Below, in pieces: positions 1 to 6,034 of a DNA stretch of 7,807 nt. The DNA comes from Candidatus Omnitrophota bacterium (lineage in GTDB: Bacteria > Ratteibacteria > UBA8468 > MWAK01). Each line of letters opens with the position of its first letter. Within the stretch, counting starts at the first letter, position 1. Where the stretch lies: NCBI GenBank assembly GCA_018829455.1, contig JAHJUB010000142.1, forward strand, positions 1 to 7,807, given 5' to 3'. Below the pieces are notes generated by a model. That model did no database searches and was not told the origin of the DNA. It worked only from the letters and a program-made list of their open reading frames with translations. The translations under genes were made by a program, and so were the position numbers.

Positions 1-1
1 C

Positions 2-115
2 CATTCGGTCCTCGGAACGATGGCGACAGAAGCAGCGGAAGAAAGATATGCCTTCTTTGTCCGATGTTCGTCATCAGATCGCGCTCTGTTTGATAAGGAT
101 GCTGTGCTAATATGA
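2..115 (+). CDS. Possible C-terminal fragment of an unknown protein, cut by the window edge
   Basis: A frame opening at base 2 is open for 37 codons and stops at TGA 113-115. Its translation has a mixed, soluble-protein-like composition and includes the stretch FFVRCSSSDRALFDKDAV. I recognise no family. The other two forward frames also stay open for about 30 codons here, so length alone proves nothing, and the frame was preferred only because its residue composition looks protein-like. It would end about 200 bases before the methyltransferase gene. This is a tentative call and could be noncoding. Confidence 0.25.
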   Translation, partial: HSVLGTMATEAAEERYAFFVRCSSSDRALFDKDAVLI

Positions 116-318
116 CGCATTTAATTGTCGGAGTAGTATTACTTTAAAGATTTTTACTATTTTTTCAAGGATAACTATACGATATACCGTATCCTGAAAG
201 ATGGACTTCGGCAGATTAAAAAATACAAAGAAAAATATGAAATATTCGTGACAACAAATTTTTTAGTTGAAAAGAAAAAAGCCGCAAAAATTTCGGTATG
301 AAAAACCGATAAATTACC
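116..318. other. AT-rich intergenic leader upstream of the FkbM gene
   Basis: These roughly 200 bases are visibly richer in A and T than the rest of the window, with several A and T runs. A weak inverted repeat, ATACG at 177-181 and CGTAT at 188-192, flanks a six-base centre. I found no convincing -35/-10 pair at proper spacing and no Shine-Dalgarno site before the ATG at 319. The region probably carries the promoter for the methyltransferase gene, but that cannot be placed from the sequence. Confidence 0.4.
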
Positions 319-969
319 ATGAATTGGATTAGGAAGAAATTGAAGAGAAATCCTGATAAATTTCTCCAAAACATATCAGGTGTAATTCACGTCGGAGCGA
401 ATACCGGACAGGAGCGAGAAATCTATGATAAGTTGAGTCTGCGTGTGCTCTGGATTGAACCGATCCCTGAAGTTTTCGAAACGCTCAAAGCTAACTTGAG
501 AGGCTTCCCCGACCAGCGCGCCATTCAGCACCTTGTTACTGATCGTGACGATGAGGAGTACCAGTTTCACATAGCCAATAATCTATTATCGTCGTCGATA
601 TTAGATTTGAAGCATCACAAAGACGTCTGGCCGGACGTAAACTACACAAACACGCTCTTGCTGAGAAGTATAACTCTGACGTCTCTATTCGAAAAAGAAC
701 ATATTGACCCCTCTAATTATCAAGCGTTGATTATGGATACCCAAGGATCTGAGTTGCTCGTCCTGAAGGGAAGTATTCCCGTGCTACAAAACTTCAAATA
801 TGTCAAGACCGAGGTATGGGACGTTGAAATTTACGCGGGCTGTTGCCAACTTGCTGATATCAATTTGTTCATGACACAATACGGGTATAAAGAATTCTCA
901 CGTCACAAAATCGCGAAACGGCCCAAGGGTGGAAGTTGCTTCGATGTTGTTTACAAGAGAAAAACCTAA
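319..969 (+). CDS. FkbM family SAM-dependent methyltransferase
   Basis: The 216-residue protein has the FkbM methyltransferase layout. Motif I for S-adenosylmethionine binding is VIHVGANTGQE at residues 22-32. An acidic strand end, WIEP, lies at 45-48 and is expected to contact the SAM ribose. The family-typical DTQGSELLVLKGS is at 140-152, followed by the strand KTEVW at 163-167. Members usually O-methylate sugars or polyketides, and with glycosyltransferases next door a glycan substrate is likely (inference). ATG 319 is the first possible start, because an in-frame TAA lies at 310-312. No Shine-Dalgarno site is visible. There is no signal peptide or membrane segment, so it should be cytoplasmic. 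Its codon choice looks less G/C-biased than in the genes after 1021, which may mean separate acquisition. The family assignment is firm and the substrate is unknown. Confidence 0.88.
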   Translation: MNWIRKKLKRNPDKFLQNISGVIHVGANTGQEREIYDKLSLRVLWIEPIPEVFETLKANLRGFPDQRAIQHLVTDRDDEEYQFHIANNLLSSSILDLKHHKDVWPDVNYTNTLLLRSITLTSLFEKEHIDPSNYQALIMDTQGSELLVLKGSIPVLQNFKYVKTEVWDVEIYAGCCQLADINLFMTQYGYKEFSRHKIAKRPKGGSCFDVVYKRKT

Positions 970-990
970 CAAGACACTACATTGAACGGC

Positions 991-1013
991 TATTCCGCTA
1001 CGCTTCGGGGATA
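991..1013 (+). repeat. Short hairpin between the methyltransferase and the first glycosyltransferase
   Basis: TATTCCG (991-997) can pair with CGGGGATA (1006-1013), with one G-T wobble and one extra G, around the loop CTACGCTT. The sequence resembles half of a longer palindromic repeat that continues as AATCC. The only Shine-Dalgarno-like bases for the next gene, GGGGA at 1007-1011, lie in the 3' arm, so the fold could limit initiation at ATG 1021. Confidence 0.4.
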
Positions 1014-1020
1014 AATCCTG

Positions 1021-2175
1021 ATGGGGAAACTTAGAAAAATATGCAATCTCCTGGCCGGCCGGAATAACTGGTCTATTCCTTTCCGTGCTTGCGATTTAAA
1101 AGAACGCCTAAAGCTGATTTCTCCGGAAGAAGAACGGAAACGAATACAAGCCGGGCTGAAAAAACGCCGCGAAAAAAACGAAATACCCGTAAATTTTCCG
1201 GACCGGCCAAAAATCTTCATTGCGGTCAAACCAATGAACTGGGAAAAGACGGGCCTGGTGGATTCCTGGCAGGAGGTTGCGGAAGTAATTCACTACGACT
1301 GGGGCGAACAATACGGTCAATACAACCGCCGGGACTGGCAAAAAACCGGAAAGTATCTTTTCAACGAGGAACTGGTAGAAAGGGTTAAGTCAGAACATTT
1401 GAAGCAGCCGGTTCAAATCTTTTTTTCCTATCTTTCCGGAAGAACGGTCTTTTCCCAGACCATCAAGCAGATTTCCGAAATGGGCATAATCACCATCAAT
1501 ATCGGTTTTGATGACACGCGCTCTTTCCTGGGGAAGAAAAGAAGAGCCGGTTGGACCGGAAATGCGGAAATAGCACCGGCTTTTGACATCTGCATTACCT
1601 GCCAGAACAGAAATGATATTGTAAAATACCTTAAAACAGGGGCTAACCCCATCTTCTTTCCGCCCGGAGGCAACCATCGGTTCTGGGCGTCAAATTCACT
1701 CTCTCCAAATAGAACGATACCAATCAGTTTTATCGGACAGAACTACGGCCGAAGAGAAAAGATCGTAAACAAATTACGGAAAGCGGGAATGCCGGTAACA
1801 ACCTACGGAAAAGGGTGGCCGGAAGGCGAAATCTCCCGGGAGAAGATGCGAGAAGTGTATCATAATTCCCTGATAACCCTTGGTTTTGGCTACATAAGCA
1901 ACACCAACCTCCTTGGACTTAAGGGCCTTGATTTTGAGATTCCGCTTACCGGAACGGCTTACCTGACCACCTATTATGAGGAGTTGGCGCATTATTTTGT
2001 GCCGGACAAGGAGATGATTTTTTACGTCAACGAGGAAGACCTGCTCCAAAAGGTAAGGTACTGTCTGGAACATCCGGAAAGAGCAAAAGAGGTTGGCCTG
2101 GCCGGCAGGAAAAAAGCCCTGGCCGAACATACCTGGGAAAAGCGCTGGCAGGAGATTCTGGAGGTGTGCCGGTGA
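1021..2175 (+). CDS. CgeB-like glycosyltransferase (Glyco_trans_1_2 domain)
   Basis: This 384-residue protein belongs to the CgeB-like, GT-B-fold glycosyltransferases. The N-terminal ~60 residues are basic and highly charged. Residues ~62-240 form the first Rossmann-like half (start PKIFIAVKPMNW, later TINIGFDDTRSF at 158-169). SFIGQNYGRRE (236-246) begins the second half. The C-terminal third matches the family pattern: KGLDFEIPLTGTAYLTTYYE (301-320), then GRKKALAEHTWEKRW (362-376). It probably transfers a sugar from a nucleotide-sugar donor to a surface glycan or protein; donor and acceptor cannot be read from sequence. There is no signal peptide or transmembrane segment. The ATG start is preceded by a weak GGGGA nine bases away. 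Its end overlaps the next gene by four bases, so the two are co-translated. CgeB itself is known from Bacillus spore-coat maturation, but nothing else here suggests sporulation. Confidence 0.87.
   Translation: MGKLRKICNLLAGRNNWSIPFRACDLKERLKLISPEEERKRIQAGLKKRREKNEIPVNFPDRPKIFIAVKPMNWEKTGLVDSWQEVAEVIHYDWGEQYGQYNRRDWQKTGKYLFNEELVERVKSEHLKQPVQIFFSYLSGRTVFSQTIKQISEMGIITINIGFDDTRSFLGKKRRAGWTGNAEIAPAFDICITCQNRNDIVKYLKTGANPIFFPPGGNHRFWASNSLSPNRTIPISFIGQNYGRREKIVNKLRKAGMPVTTYGKGWPEGEISREKMREVYHNSLITLGFGYISNTNLLGLKGLDFEIPLTGTAYLTTYYEELAHYFVPDKEMIFYVNEEDLLQKVRYCLEHPERAKEVGLAGRKKALAEHTWEKRWQEILEVCR
2160..2164 (+). promoter_or_regulatory. Shine-Dalgarno site that fixes the start of the second CgeB-like gene
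   Basis: GGAGG at 2160-2164 lies seven bases before GTG 2172 but only one base before the alternative GTG at 2166. This selects GTG 2172, which gives the classic GTGA overlap (2172-2175) with the upstream stop codon. It is the only strong ribosome binding site I see in the window. Confidence 0.75.
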
Positions 2176-3179
2176 AGATATTTTACGTCAGCGTAATTGA
2201 AAAACACGCGGGCTGGGGAAGCGAATATTTTATCAACAAGAGTTTGCGCAACCTCGGACACGAAACCTACTGCGTGGACTACCGGAAAGACCGCTACCGG
2301 CTGTACCGGCACTTCATCAATGCGCCGGATTGCGACGCCTTCCTTCTGCAGAGGGGCGATTACTTTCCGATTCCCCTGATAAGAGCAATCCGGGCGCCGC
2401 GGTTCTTCCTGACCACCGAATTGGTAAGCCGGTGCCAGGACCAGGAACGGCTTTTAAAGTCCGGACTCTTTGACCATATCTTCCTGCATACCAGAAATTG
2501 CGTAGATACGGTCATTTCCAGAAACTGGGCGAAACCCGGCCAATGCTCTCTGCTGCTCCTTGCCTTTGACGAAAACCTGCACCGGAAGATTCCCGGCACG
2601 GTCAAGGACATTGACCTGCTCTTTGTGGGCTGGCTGAGCAAACGCCGGAAAATCTTCCTGAAAAAAATATCTTCCCAATTTAACTGCCTGGCCACTGCGG
2701 CCTACGGGGAAGACCTGGTCCGGCTCGCCAACCGGGCCAAAATTGTGCTTAACATCCACGCCGAAGATTTCCCGGATACGGAAACAAGAGTCTTTGAAAC
2801 CCTGGGGTGCGGCTCTTTCCTGCTCAGCGAACAACTCTCTTCGGAAAACCCGTTTTCGGAATTAGAACTGGTCCAATTTAGAGATACGGAAGGCCTGATG
2901 AAAAAGATTCGTTATTTTCTTGACCATGCGGAAGAAAGGGAAGCGATTGCGGAACAAGGCCACGCGGCCGCCTTAAAGAACCACACCTATACCCAGCGCG
3001 CCCGACAGATTGTGGAAACAATGTCCTTTTACCGAAACCACGGCAAGAGGAAAAATGGTAAAATTGTCAGGCGCGGCCGGGACCTGCGAATATACGCTCT
3101 GGCCGAACCGTTCATTCCGGTGTACTACACATACGTTAAGAGACTACTTCCTCTTTTGCGTAAAATATGGCGCAATTAA
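2172..3179 (+). CDS. CgeB-like glycosyltransferase, second copy
   Basis: A 335-residue CgeB-like glycosyltransferase starting at GTG (MKIFYVSVIEKHAGWGSEYF). The N-terminal half (residues 1-130) carries the acceptor-side Rossmann fold, and LLFVGWLSKRRKIFL (149-163) opens the donor-side half. The hallmark Glyco_trans_1_2 motif is ETRVFETLGCGSFLLSEQ at 204-221, followed by the typical helix and the HTYTQRARQIVE end region (271-282). The last ~45 residues are strongly basic with aromatic and hydrophobic stretches (IPVYYTYVKRLLPLLRKIW), suggesting peripheral membrane attachment (inference). It is distantly related to its upstream neighbour, with which it overlaps by four bases, so the two probably act sequentially in one glycan pathway. 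The alternative GTG at 2166 would add two residues but is too close to the ribosome binding site. Donor and acceptor are unknown. Confidence 0.87.
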   Translation: MKIFYVSVIEKHAGWGSEYFINKSLRNLGHETYCVDYRKDRYRLYRHFINAPDCDAFLLQRGDYFPIPLIRAIRAPRFFLTTELVSRCQDQERLLKSGLFDHIFLHTRNCVDTVISRNWAKPGQCSLLLLAFDENLHRKIPGTVKDIDLLFVGWLSKRRKIFLKKISSQFNCLATAAYGEDLVRLANRAKIVLNIHAEDFPDTETRVFETLGCGSFLLSEQLSSENPFSELELVQFRDTEGLMKKIRYFLDHAEEREAIAEQGHAAALKNHTYTQRARQIVETMSFYRNHGKRKNGKIVRRGRDLRIYALAEPFIPVYYTYVKRLLPLLRKIWRN

Positions 3180-3180
3180 A

Positions 3181-3252
3181 TTAGGCAAAACTTCGCTTTG
3201 CAGCTACAAACCAATTATTGATATTGTAGCCGCAGAGCGTTAGCTCTGCTAA
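3181..3252 (+). repeat. 72-bp palindromic, cloverleaf-like element (MITE- or REP-like)
   Basis: The element starts TTAG (3181-3184) and ends CTAA (3249-3252), and its two 29-base arms (3181-3209 and 3224-3252) are imperfect inverted repeats around a 14-base centre. It also folds locally into three arms: GCAAA/TTTGC (3185-3189 with 3197-3201), GCTACAA/TTGTAGC (3203-3209 with 3224-3230) and a perfect GCAGAGC/GCTCTGC stem (3232-3238 with 3243-3249) with a GTTA loop. It begins one base after the stop of the upstream gene and ends nine bases before the next start. No protein is encoded, so any movement would need a transposase supplied in trans. No clear target-site duplication is seen. Confidence 0.7.
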
Positions 3253-3261
3253 ACCATTATT

Positions 3262-4461
3262 ATGAATATCGGAATCGTAACCACCTGGTTTCCCAGGGGC
3301 GCCGCCTATGTTTCCAGGGCATACCTGGAGACCCTGGCGGTTAAGCACGCTGTCTTTATCTACGCCCGGGGCGGGGAACGCTATGCCCAAAAAGACCCGG
3401 AATGGGACAAAAATTATGTTACCTGGGGAAAACGCTTCATCGGTAAAGACGGAACATATATTGATTGGGAAGATTTCCAGAAATGGATTGCGCAGAACCA
3501 ACTGGACCTGATCCTCTTTAACGAACAGCAAAACTGGGAAGTTGTTCTGAAAGCGATTCAACTTCCGATTCCGATTGGTTCCTACGTTGATTACTACACG
3601 GCCCAGACCGTTCCCTTCTTCCGGCTGTACGATTTTCTTTTCTGCAACACCAGGCGTCATTACCGGGTTTTCCAGAATCACCCCCAGGCATTCTATATTC
3701 CCTGGGGAACTGACCTCAATCTTTTTAAACCCCGGAAACGGGATTATGCCAAAGAAGGAATAACCTTTTTCCACTCGGCTGGGCTGAGTCCGGACCGCAA
3801 GGGAACGGATATTCTGGTAAAAGCGTTCCGGGAAGTGCGCGGTGATTCAAAATTAATAATTCACACTCAATCACAAAGGACCCTCAAAAAACATTCCCTG
3901 GCGCACCGGCTGATTACACAAGACCCGAGAGTGGAACTGATTGAAAAAGAAGTGGAAGCGCCGGGGTTGTATCACCTGGGTGATGTTTATGTCTATCCGA
4001 CACGATTGGAAGGCATCGGGTTAACCATTATGGAAGCGCTTGCTTCCGGATTACCGGTTATCACTACGGATGCCCCGCCCATGAATGAATTTATCACGCA
4101 AAACATCAACGGAAAATTAGTGGAAGCAGCAAGTGTTGAAGATAGGCCTGCCAATTATTACTGGCCCAGAACCGTCGTAGATGTTGACTCCCTGAGAGAG
4201 GCGATGCAGTTCTTCGTGGACAACCCGGGCCAAATTGGAGAATTTCAGGAGCAAGCCCGGTTATCCGCGGAACAGAATTTCAATTGGAAGAAGAACTCCG
4301 AAAATCTTCCGGAAATGGTTACTAAGCTGGCGCGGCTTGGCGCCAGGACAGATGCCGCCTTGATAAAAGCGGTCGTTCAATACGAGCAGTCCGGATACCG
4401 CTTCCTGAAGCAAATGGAAAGGGCCTTCCGCCAATTTCGCAAAAGATGGATACGGTTTTAA
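3262..4461 (+). CDS. GT4-family glycosyltransferase (group 1)
   Basis: A 399-residue GT-B glycosyltransferase of the GT4 type. It opens with MNIGIVTTWFPRGAAYVSRA, a glycine-rich acceptor-side loop. The donor-side half begins near residue 168 with FFHSAGLSPDRKGTDILV (169-186), in which R179/K180 are the expected diphosphate-contacting basic residues. The retaining-transferase EX7E motif is present with E250 and E258 (LEGIGLTIMEALASGLPV, 249-266), followed by APPMNEFI. The C-terminal ~30 residues are basic and aromatic, consistent with membrane association. The likely role is transfer from a nucleotide sugar to a lipid-linked or surface glycan; the sugar is unknown. ATG 3262 is chosen because the Rossmann strand begins immediately after it. 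There is no Shine-Dalgarno site, and the preceding 72-bp palindromic element ends nine bases upstream, so it may have displaced one. The hairpin at 4479-4497 follows the gene. Confidence 0.9.
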   Translation: MNIGIVTTWFPRGAAYVSRAYLETLAVKHAVFIYARGGERYAQKDPEWDKNYVTWGKRFIGKDGTYIDWEDFQKWIAQNQLDLILFNEQQNWEVVLKAIQLPIPIGSYVDYYTAQTVPFFRLYDFLFCNTRRHYRVFQNHPQAFYIPWGTDLNLFKPRKRDYAKEGITFFHSAGLSPDRKGTDILVKAFREVRGDSKLIIHTQSQRTLKKHSLAHRLITQDPRVELIEKEVEAPGLYHLGDVYVYPTRLEGIGLTIMEALASGLPVITTDAPPMNEFITQNINGKLVEAASVEDRPANYYWPRTVVDVDSLREAMQFFVDNPGQIGEFQEQARLSAEQNFNWKKNSENLPEMVTKLARLGARTDAALIKAVVQYEQSGYRFLKQMERAFRQFRKRWIRF

Positions 4462-4478
4462 CAGAACAACTGCAAAAA

Positions 4479-4497
4479 GCGACCCTGAAAGGGTCGC
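4479..4497 (+). repeat. Perfect GCGACCCT hairpin after the GT4 gene
   Basis: GCGACCCT (4479-4486) pairs perfectly with AGGGTCGC (4490-4497) across the loop GAA. No run of T follows, so it is not a textbook intrinsic terminator, but the stem could stabilise or end the upstream message. The ACTACGA that follows suggests it is one unit of a dispersed repeat (inference). Confidence 0.6.
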
Positions 4498-4511
4498 ACT
4501 ACGAATACGAG

Positions 4512-4545
4512 ATTCTTCCCCTTCGTTTCACTCAAGGGTCAGAAT
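4512..4545 (+). repeat. ATTCT...AGAAT palindromic repeat remnant
   Basis: ATTCT (4512-4516) pairs with AGAAT (4541-4545), and inside it CCCTT (4519-4523) pairs with AAGGG (4534-4538) around a ten-base loop. The following TGACAG fits a dispersed palindromic family seen in many bacterial genomes with the ends ATTCTTC and CAGAATGACA (from memory). It is directly followed by another repeat fragment. Confidence 0.5.
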
Positions 4546-4561
4546 GACAGCGGCTCTTGAT

Positions 4562-4575
4562 TGGATTCCCGCTTA
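4562..4575 (+). repeat. TGGATTCCCGCTTA repeat fragment, copy 1
   Basis: This 14-base word occurs identically at 7208-7221, and its first 11 bases recur at 5900-5910. Here it is only the left half of a hairpin repeat; the expected CGGGAAT right arm is missing. It lies just before the toxin promoter, as the 7208 copy lies before the pta-like promoter. Confidence 0.5.
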
Positions 4576-4587
4576 ATATCTGCGCTG

Positions 4588-4616
4588 TTGACAGAAAAAA
4601 AGAAGCGGGTTATACT
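4588..4616 (+). promoter_or_regulatory. Near-consensus sigma70 promoter for the AbiE-type toxin-antitoxin operon
   Basis: A perfect -35 box TTGACA (4588-4593) is separated by 17 bases from a -10 box TATACT (4611-4616, five of six consensus bases). Transcription should begin near 4623, giving a leader of about 27 bases before ATG 4650. The palindrome at 4629-4644 lies in this leader, well placed to repress the promoter. Confidence 0.75.
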
Positions 4617-4628
4617 GAAGATGGTTAA

Positions 4629-4644
4629 TTAACAAATTTGTTAA
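4629..4644. promoter_or_regulatory. Perfect 16-bp palindrome, candidate operator for the toxin-antitoxin operon
   Basis: TTAACAAATTTGTTAA is identical to its reverse complement. It lies just downstream of the predicted transcription start and five bases before ATG 4650. AbiEi antitoxins carry a winged helix and repress their own operon through inverted repeats, so this is a natural binding site for the antitoxin encoded at 5308. The binding itself is inference. Confidence 0.55.
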
Positions 4645-4649
4645 ATATC

Positions 4650-5345
4650 ATGGATAACTACCTGCTGGAAAAACTGACGAGAGAAATAAAAATATCTCCG
4701 CTGAATATTATCCGGGAAAATGCCGAAGTTATCTTTCTGGATAAACTCGGGCAGAGTAATTTCGCCGGAAAACTCATCTTTTACGGCGGGACTTCATTAA
4801 GGCTTTCTTTCGGTTCTCCCCGCTTTTCGGAGGACCTGGATTTTTTGATGACCGGCATAATTACGGAAAACGCCCTAAAAGAATTACTGACTGATTTGTC
4901 GGCTGAAAATCCCGGTTTTTCGCTTAAGGATATCAAACAGAAAAGGAACACGTTGTTCGCCCTGGTCAATGTGACGCATTCCTACTTGAAACATCCGATT
5001 AACATCAAGATTGAGATTTCGCGCAAGGAAAACGGCGTCAAGGCCGAATATGTCCCGCTGTCGTCTCCGTGCTCCAACCTTGCGCCGATTATCCTGACGG
5101 CTAACATTCAGTCCCTGGAGAAATTGAAAACGGAAGCGATCCGTGGACGAACAGACGCAAAAGACTGGTTTGACGCGTGGTATATTGCGAAATATTTGAA
5201 AAAAACTTTTGTTTCCCCGGTTGCGTTTCCTTTTGACGCTAAAGAATTCAAGCGTGAACTGAAAAGATTTCTGCCCCAAAACAAATGGGCGCTGATTGAC
5301 CAAATCCATGTCGCAAACAGAGGAGTTGCTGGAACGGTTGCGTGA
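4650..5345 (+). CDS. abiEii: AbiEii-type nucleotidyltransferase toxin (DUF1814)
   Basis: A 231-residue nucleotidyltransferase of the AbiEii toxin family. The active-site signature is YGGTSLRLSF (45-54) followed by RFSEDLDFL (58-66), with D62 and D64 as metal-binding aspartates. The family's second signature is SLEKLKTEAIRGRTDAKDWF (155-174), including K158, K160 and D169/D172. Known relatives block growth by transferring nucleotides, in some cases to tRNA, and limit phage spread; the target here is unknown. The protein is shorter than the roughly 300 residues of classical AbiEii, but short members occur. ATG 4650 is preferred over TTG 4638, which lies inside the operator-like palindrome. No Shine-Dalgarno site is visible. 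It is transcribed from the promoter at 4588-4616 and overlaps the antitoxin gene by 38 bases. Confidence 0.87.
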   Translation: MDNYLLEKLTREIKISPLNIIRENAEVIFLDKLGQSNFAGKLIFYGGTSLRLSFGSPRFSEDLDFLMTGIITENALKELLTDLSAENPGFSLKDIKQKRNTLFALVNVTHSYLKHPINIKIEISRKENGVKAEYVPLSSPCSNLAPIILTANIQSLEKLKTEAIRGRTDAKDWFDAWYIAKYLKKTFVSPVAFPFDAKEFKRELKRFLPQNKWALIDQIHVANRGVAGTVA

Positions 5346-5976
5346 TTTTCCGAAGACCTACTTTTTCCGAAATGATGTGAAAAAGTTTTATTCGGGTAAA
5401 GAAGGGAATTTACCGGTTGTGCTCAACCGGCTGGTAAAGAAAAAGAAGATTATCCGGCTGATGCGGAATCTTTATGCGCTCAATATGGCAACGCTGGATT
5501 GGGAGATGCTGGCATCCGAACTGGTGAAACCGGCTTATATTTCACTGGAATATGCCCTGTGGCGATATGGCCTCATCACTGAAATCCCGGCCCGGATTAC
5601 TCTCGTTACCACCGGAAAATCAAGGACTTACACGTTTCCGGGTAATGTTTTTGAATATGTTCATGTCAACCCCACTCGCTTTTTCGGCTACACGCTTGAA
5701 AAAAATACGCTGCTGGCCGAAAAAGAAAAAACTTTCCTGGATGAACTTTATCTCATTAGTTTGCGAAAAAGATCGTTTAATCTCAAAAATATCAATTTGT
5801 CTCTCCTGAATAAAAAACTTCTAAAAAAATGGGTGCAGAAATATCCGGCTTTCACCGAGAAGTTACTGCGGAAGATTCTAAATGAAGACAAAGAAAAAAT
5901 GGATTCCCGCCTAAAACACGCGGAAACGACATATCTTTTTGTTCCGCCGGGAATAACAGGCGAAACCCTATCCTAA
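5308..5976 (+). CDS. abiEi: AbiEi-type antitoxin / transcriptional regulator with a repeat-derived C-terminus
   Basis: A 222-residue AbiEi-like antitoxin. Residues ~14-58 form a winged helix-turn-helix (start PKTYFFRNDVKKFY, wing ending RLMRNLYAL). Residues ~70-150 match the AbiEi C-terminal domain, with AYISLEYALWRYGLI (76-90) and LLAEKEKTFLDELYL (135-149). It should neutralise the nucleotidyltransferase encoded upstream and repress the shared promoter. ATG 5308 is chosen over TTG 5296; with no ribosome binding site, translation is probably coupled to the toxin gene it overlaps. Gene order is toxin first, the reverse of classical AbiE operons. The last 25 residues, from MDSRL at 198, are encoded by a palindromic repeat (5900-5960), so the original protein probably ended near residue 198. 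Whether the tail affects function is unknown. Confidence 0.83.
   Translation: MSQTEELLERLRDFPKTYFFRNDVKKFYSGKEGNLPVVLNRLVKKKKIIRLMRNLYALNMATLDWEMLASELVKPAYISLEYALWRYGLITEIPARITLVTTGKSRTYTFPGNVFEYVHVNPTRFFGYTLEKNTLLAEKEKTFLDELYLISLRKRSFNLKNINLSLLNKKLLKKWVQKYPAFTEKLLRKILNEDKEKMDSRLKHAETTYLFVPPGITGETLS
5900..5960 (+). repeat. Palindromic repeat forming the 3' end of the antitoxin gene
   Basis: The repeat begins TGGATTCCCGC (5900-5910) and ends CGGGAATAACAGG (5948-5960). ATTCCCG (5903-5909) pairs perfectly with CGGGAAT (5948-5954). Nested inside, GCGGAA (5920-5925) pairs perfectly with TTCCGC (5942-5947). The left end matches the fragments at 4562 and 7208. The translated start, MDSRL, is what a widely dispersed repeat of this type gives in this frame (from memory). 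The antitoxin stop codon follows at 5974-5976. Confidence 0.65.
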
Positions 5977-5979
5977 TGC

Positions 5980-6001
5980 GGGAGGGGAGGTAACCCCTCC
6001 C
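5980..6001 (+). repeat. G-rich/C-rich hairpin between antitoxin and epimerase genes
   Basis: GGGAGGGG (5980-5987) pairs perfectly with CCCCTCCC (5994-6001) around AGGTAA. CCTACAAAA follows rather than a T run. It starts four bases after the antitoxin stop codon and may end or stabilise the toxin-antitoxin message. In composition it resembles the hairpins at 7174 and in the pta-like gene. Confidence 0.55.
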
Positions 6002-6034
6002 CCTACAAAAGATTACAAATGACCGGTCAATAAT

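Noticed and set aside
298..312. A four-codon upstream ORF (ATG at 298, stop at 310) before the FkbM gene
   Set aside because: Too short to assess, with no ribosome binding site; likely chance in an A-rich leader.
2166..2171. GTG 2166 as the start of the second CgeB-like gene
   Set aside because: Only one base from the GGAGG site; GTG 2172 has seven-base spacing and a GTGA overlap with the upstream stop.
2454..2834. Minus-strand open frames over the CgeB-like genes
   Set aside because: Shadow frames of GC-ending codons; the forward frames carry the family motifs.
3181..3252. A tRNA gene, because of the cloverleaf-like fold
   Set aside because: No T-loop TTC sequence, no normal 7-bp acceptor stem (only TTAG/CTAA), and arm sizes unlike tRNA.
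3181..3774. A 197-codon minus-strand open frame
   Set aside because: It is antisense to the well-supported GT4 glycosyltransferase and shows no recognisable motif.
4638..4649. TTG 4638 as the toxin start, and TTG 5296 as the antitoxin start
   Set aside because: In both cases an in-frame ATG four codons downstream fits the family start better, and TTG 4638 lies inside the perfect palindrome.
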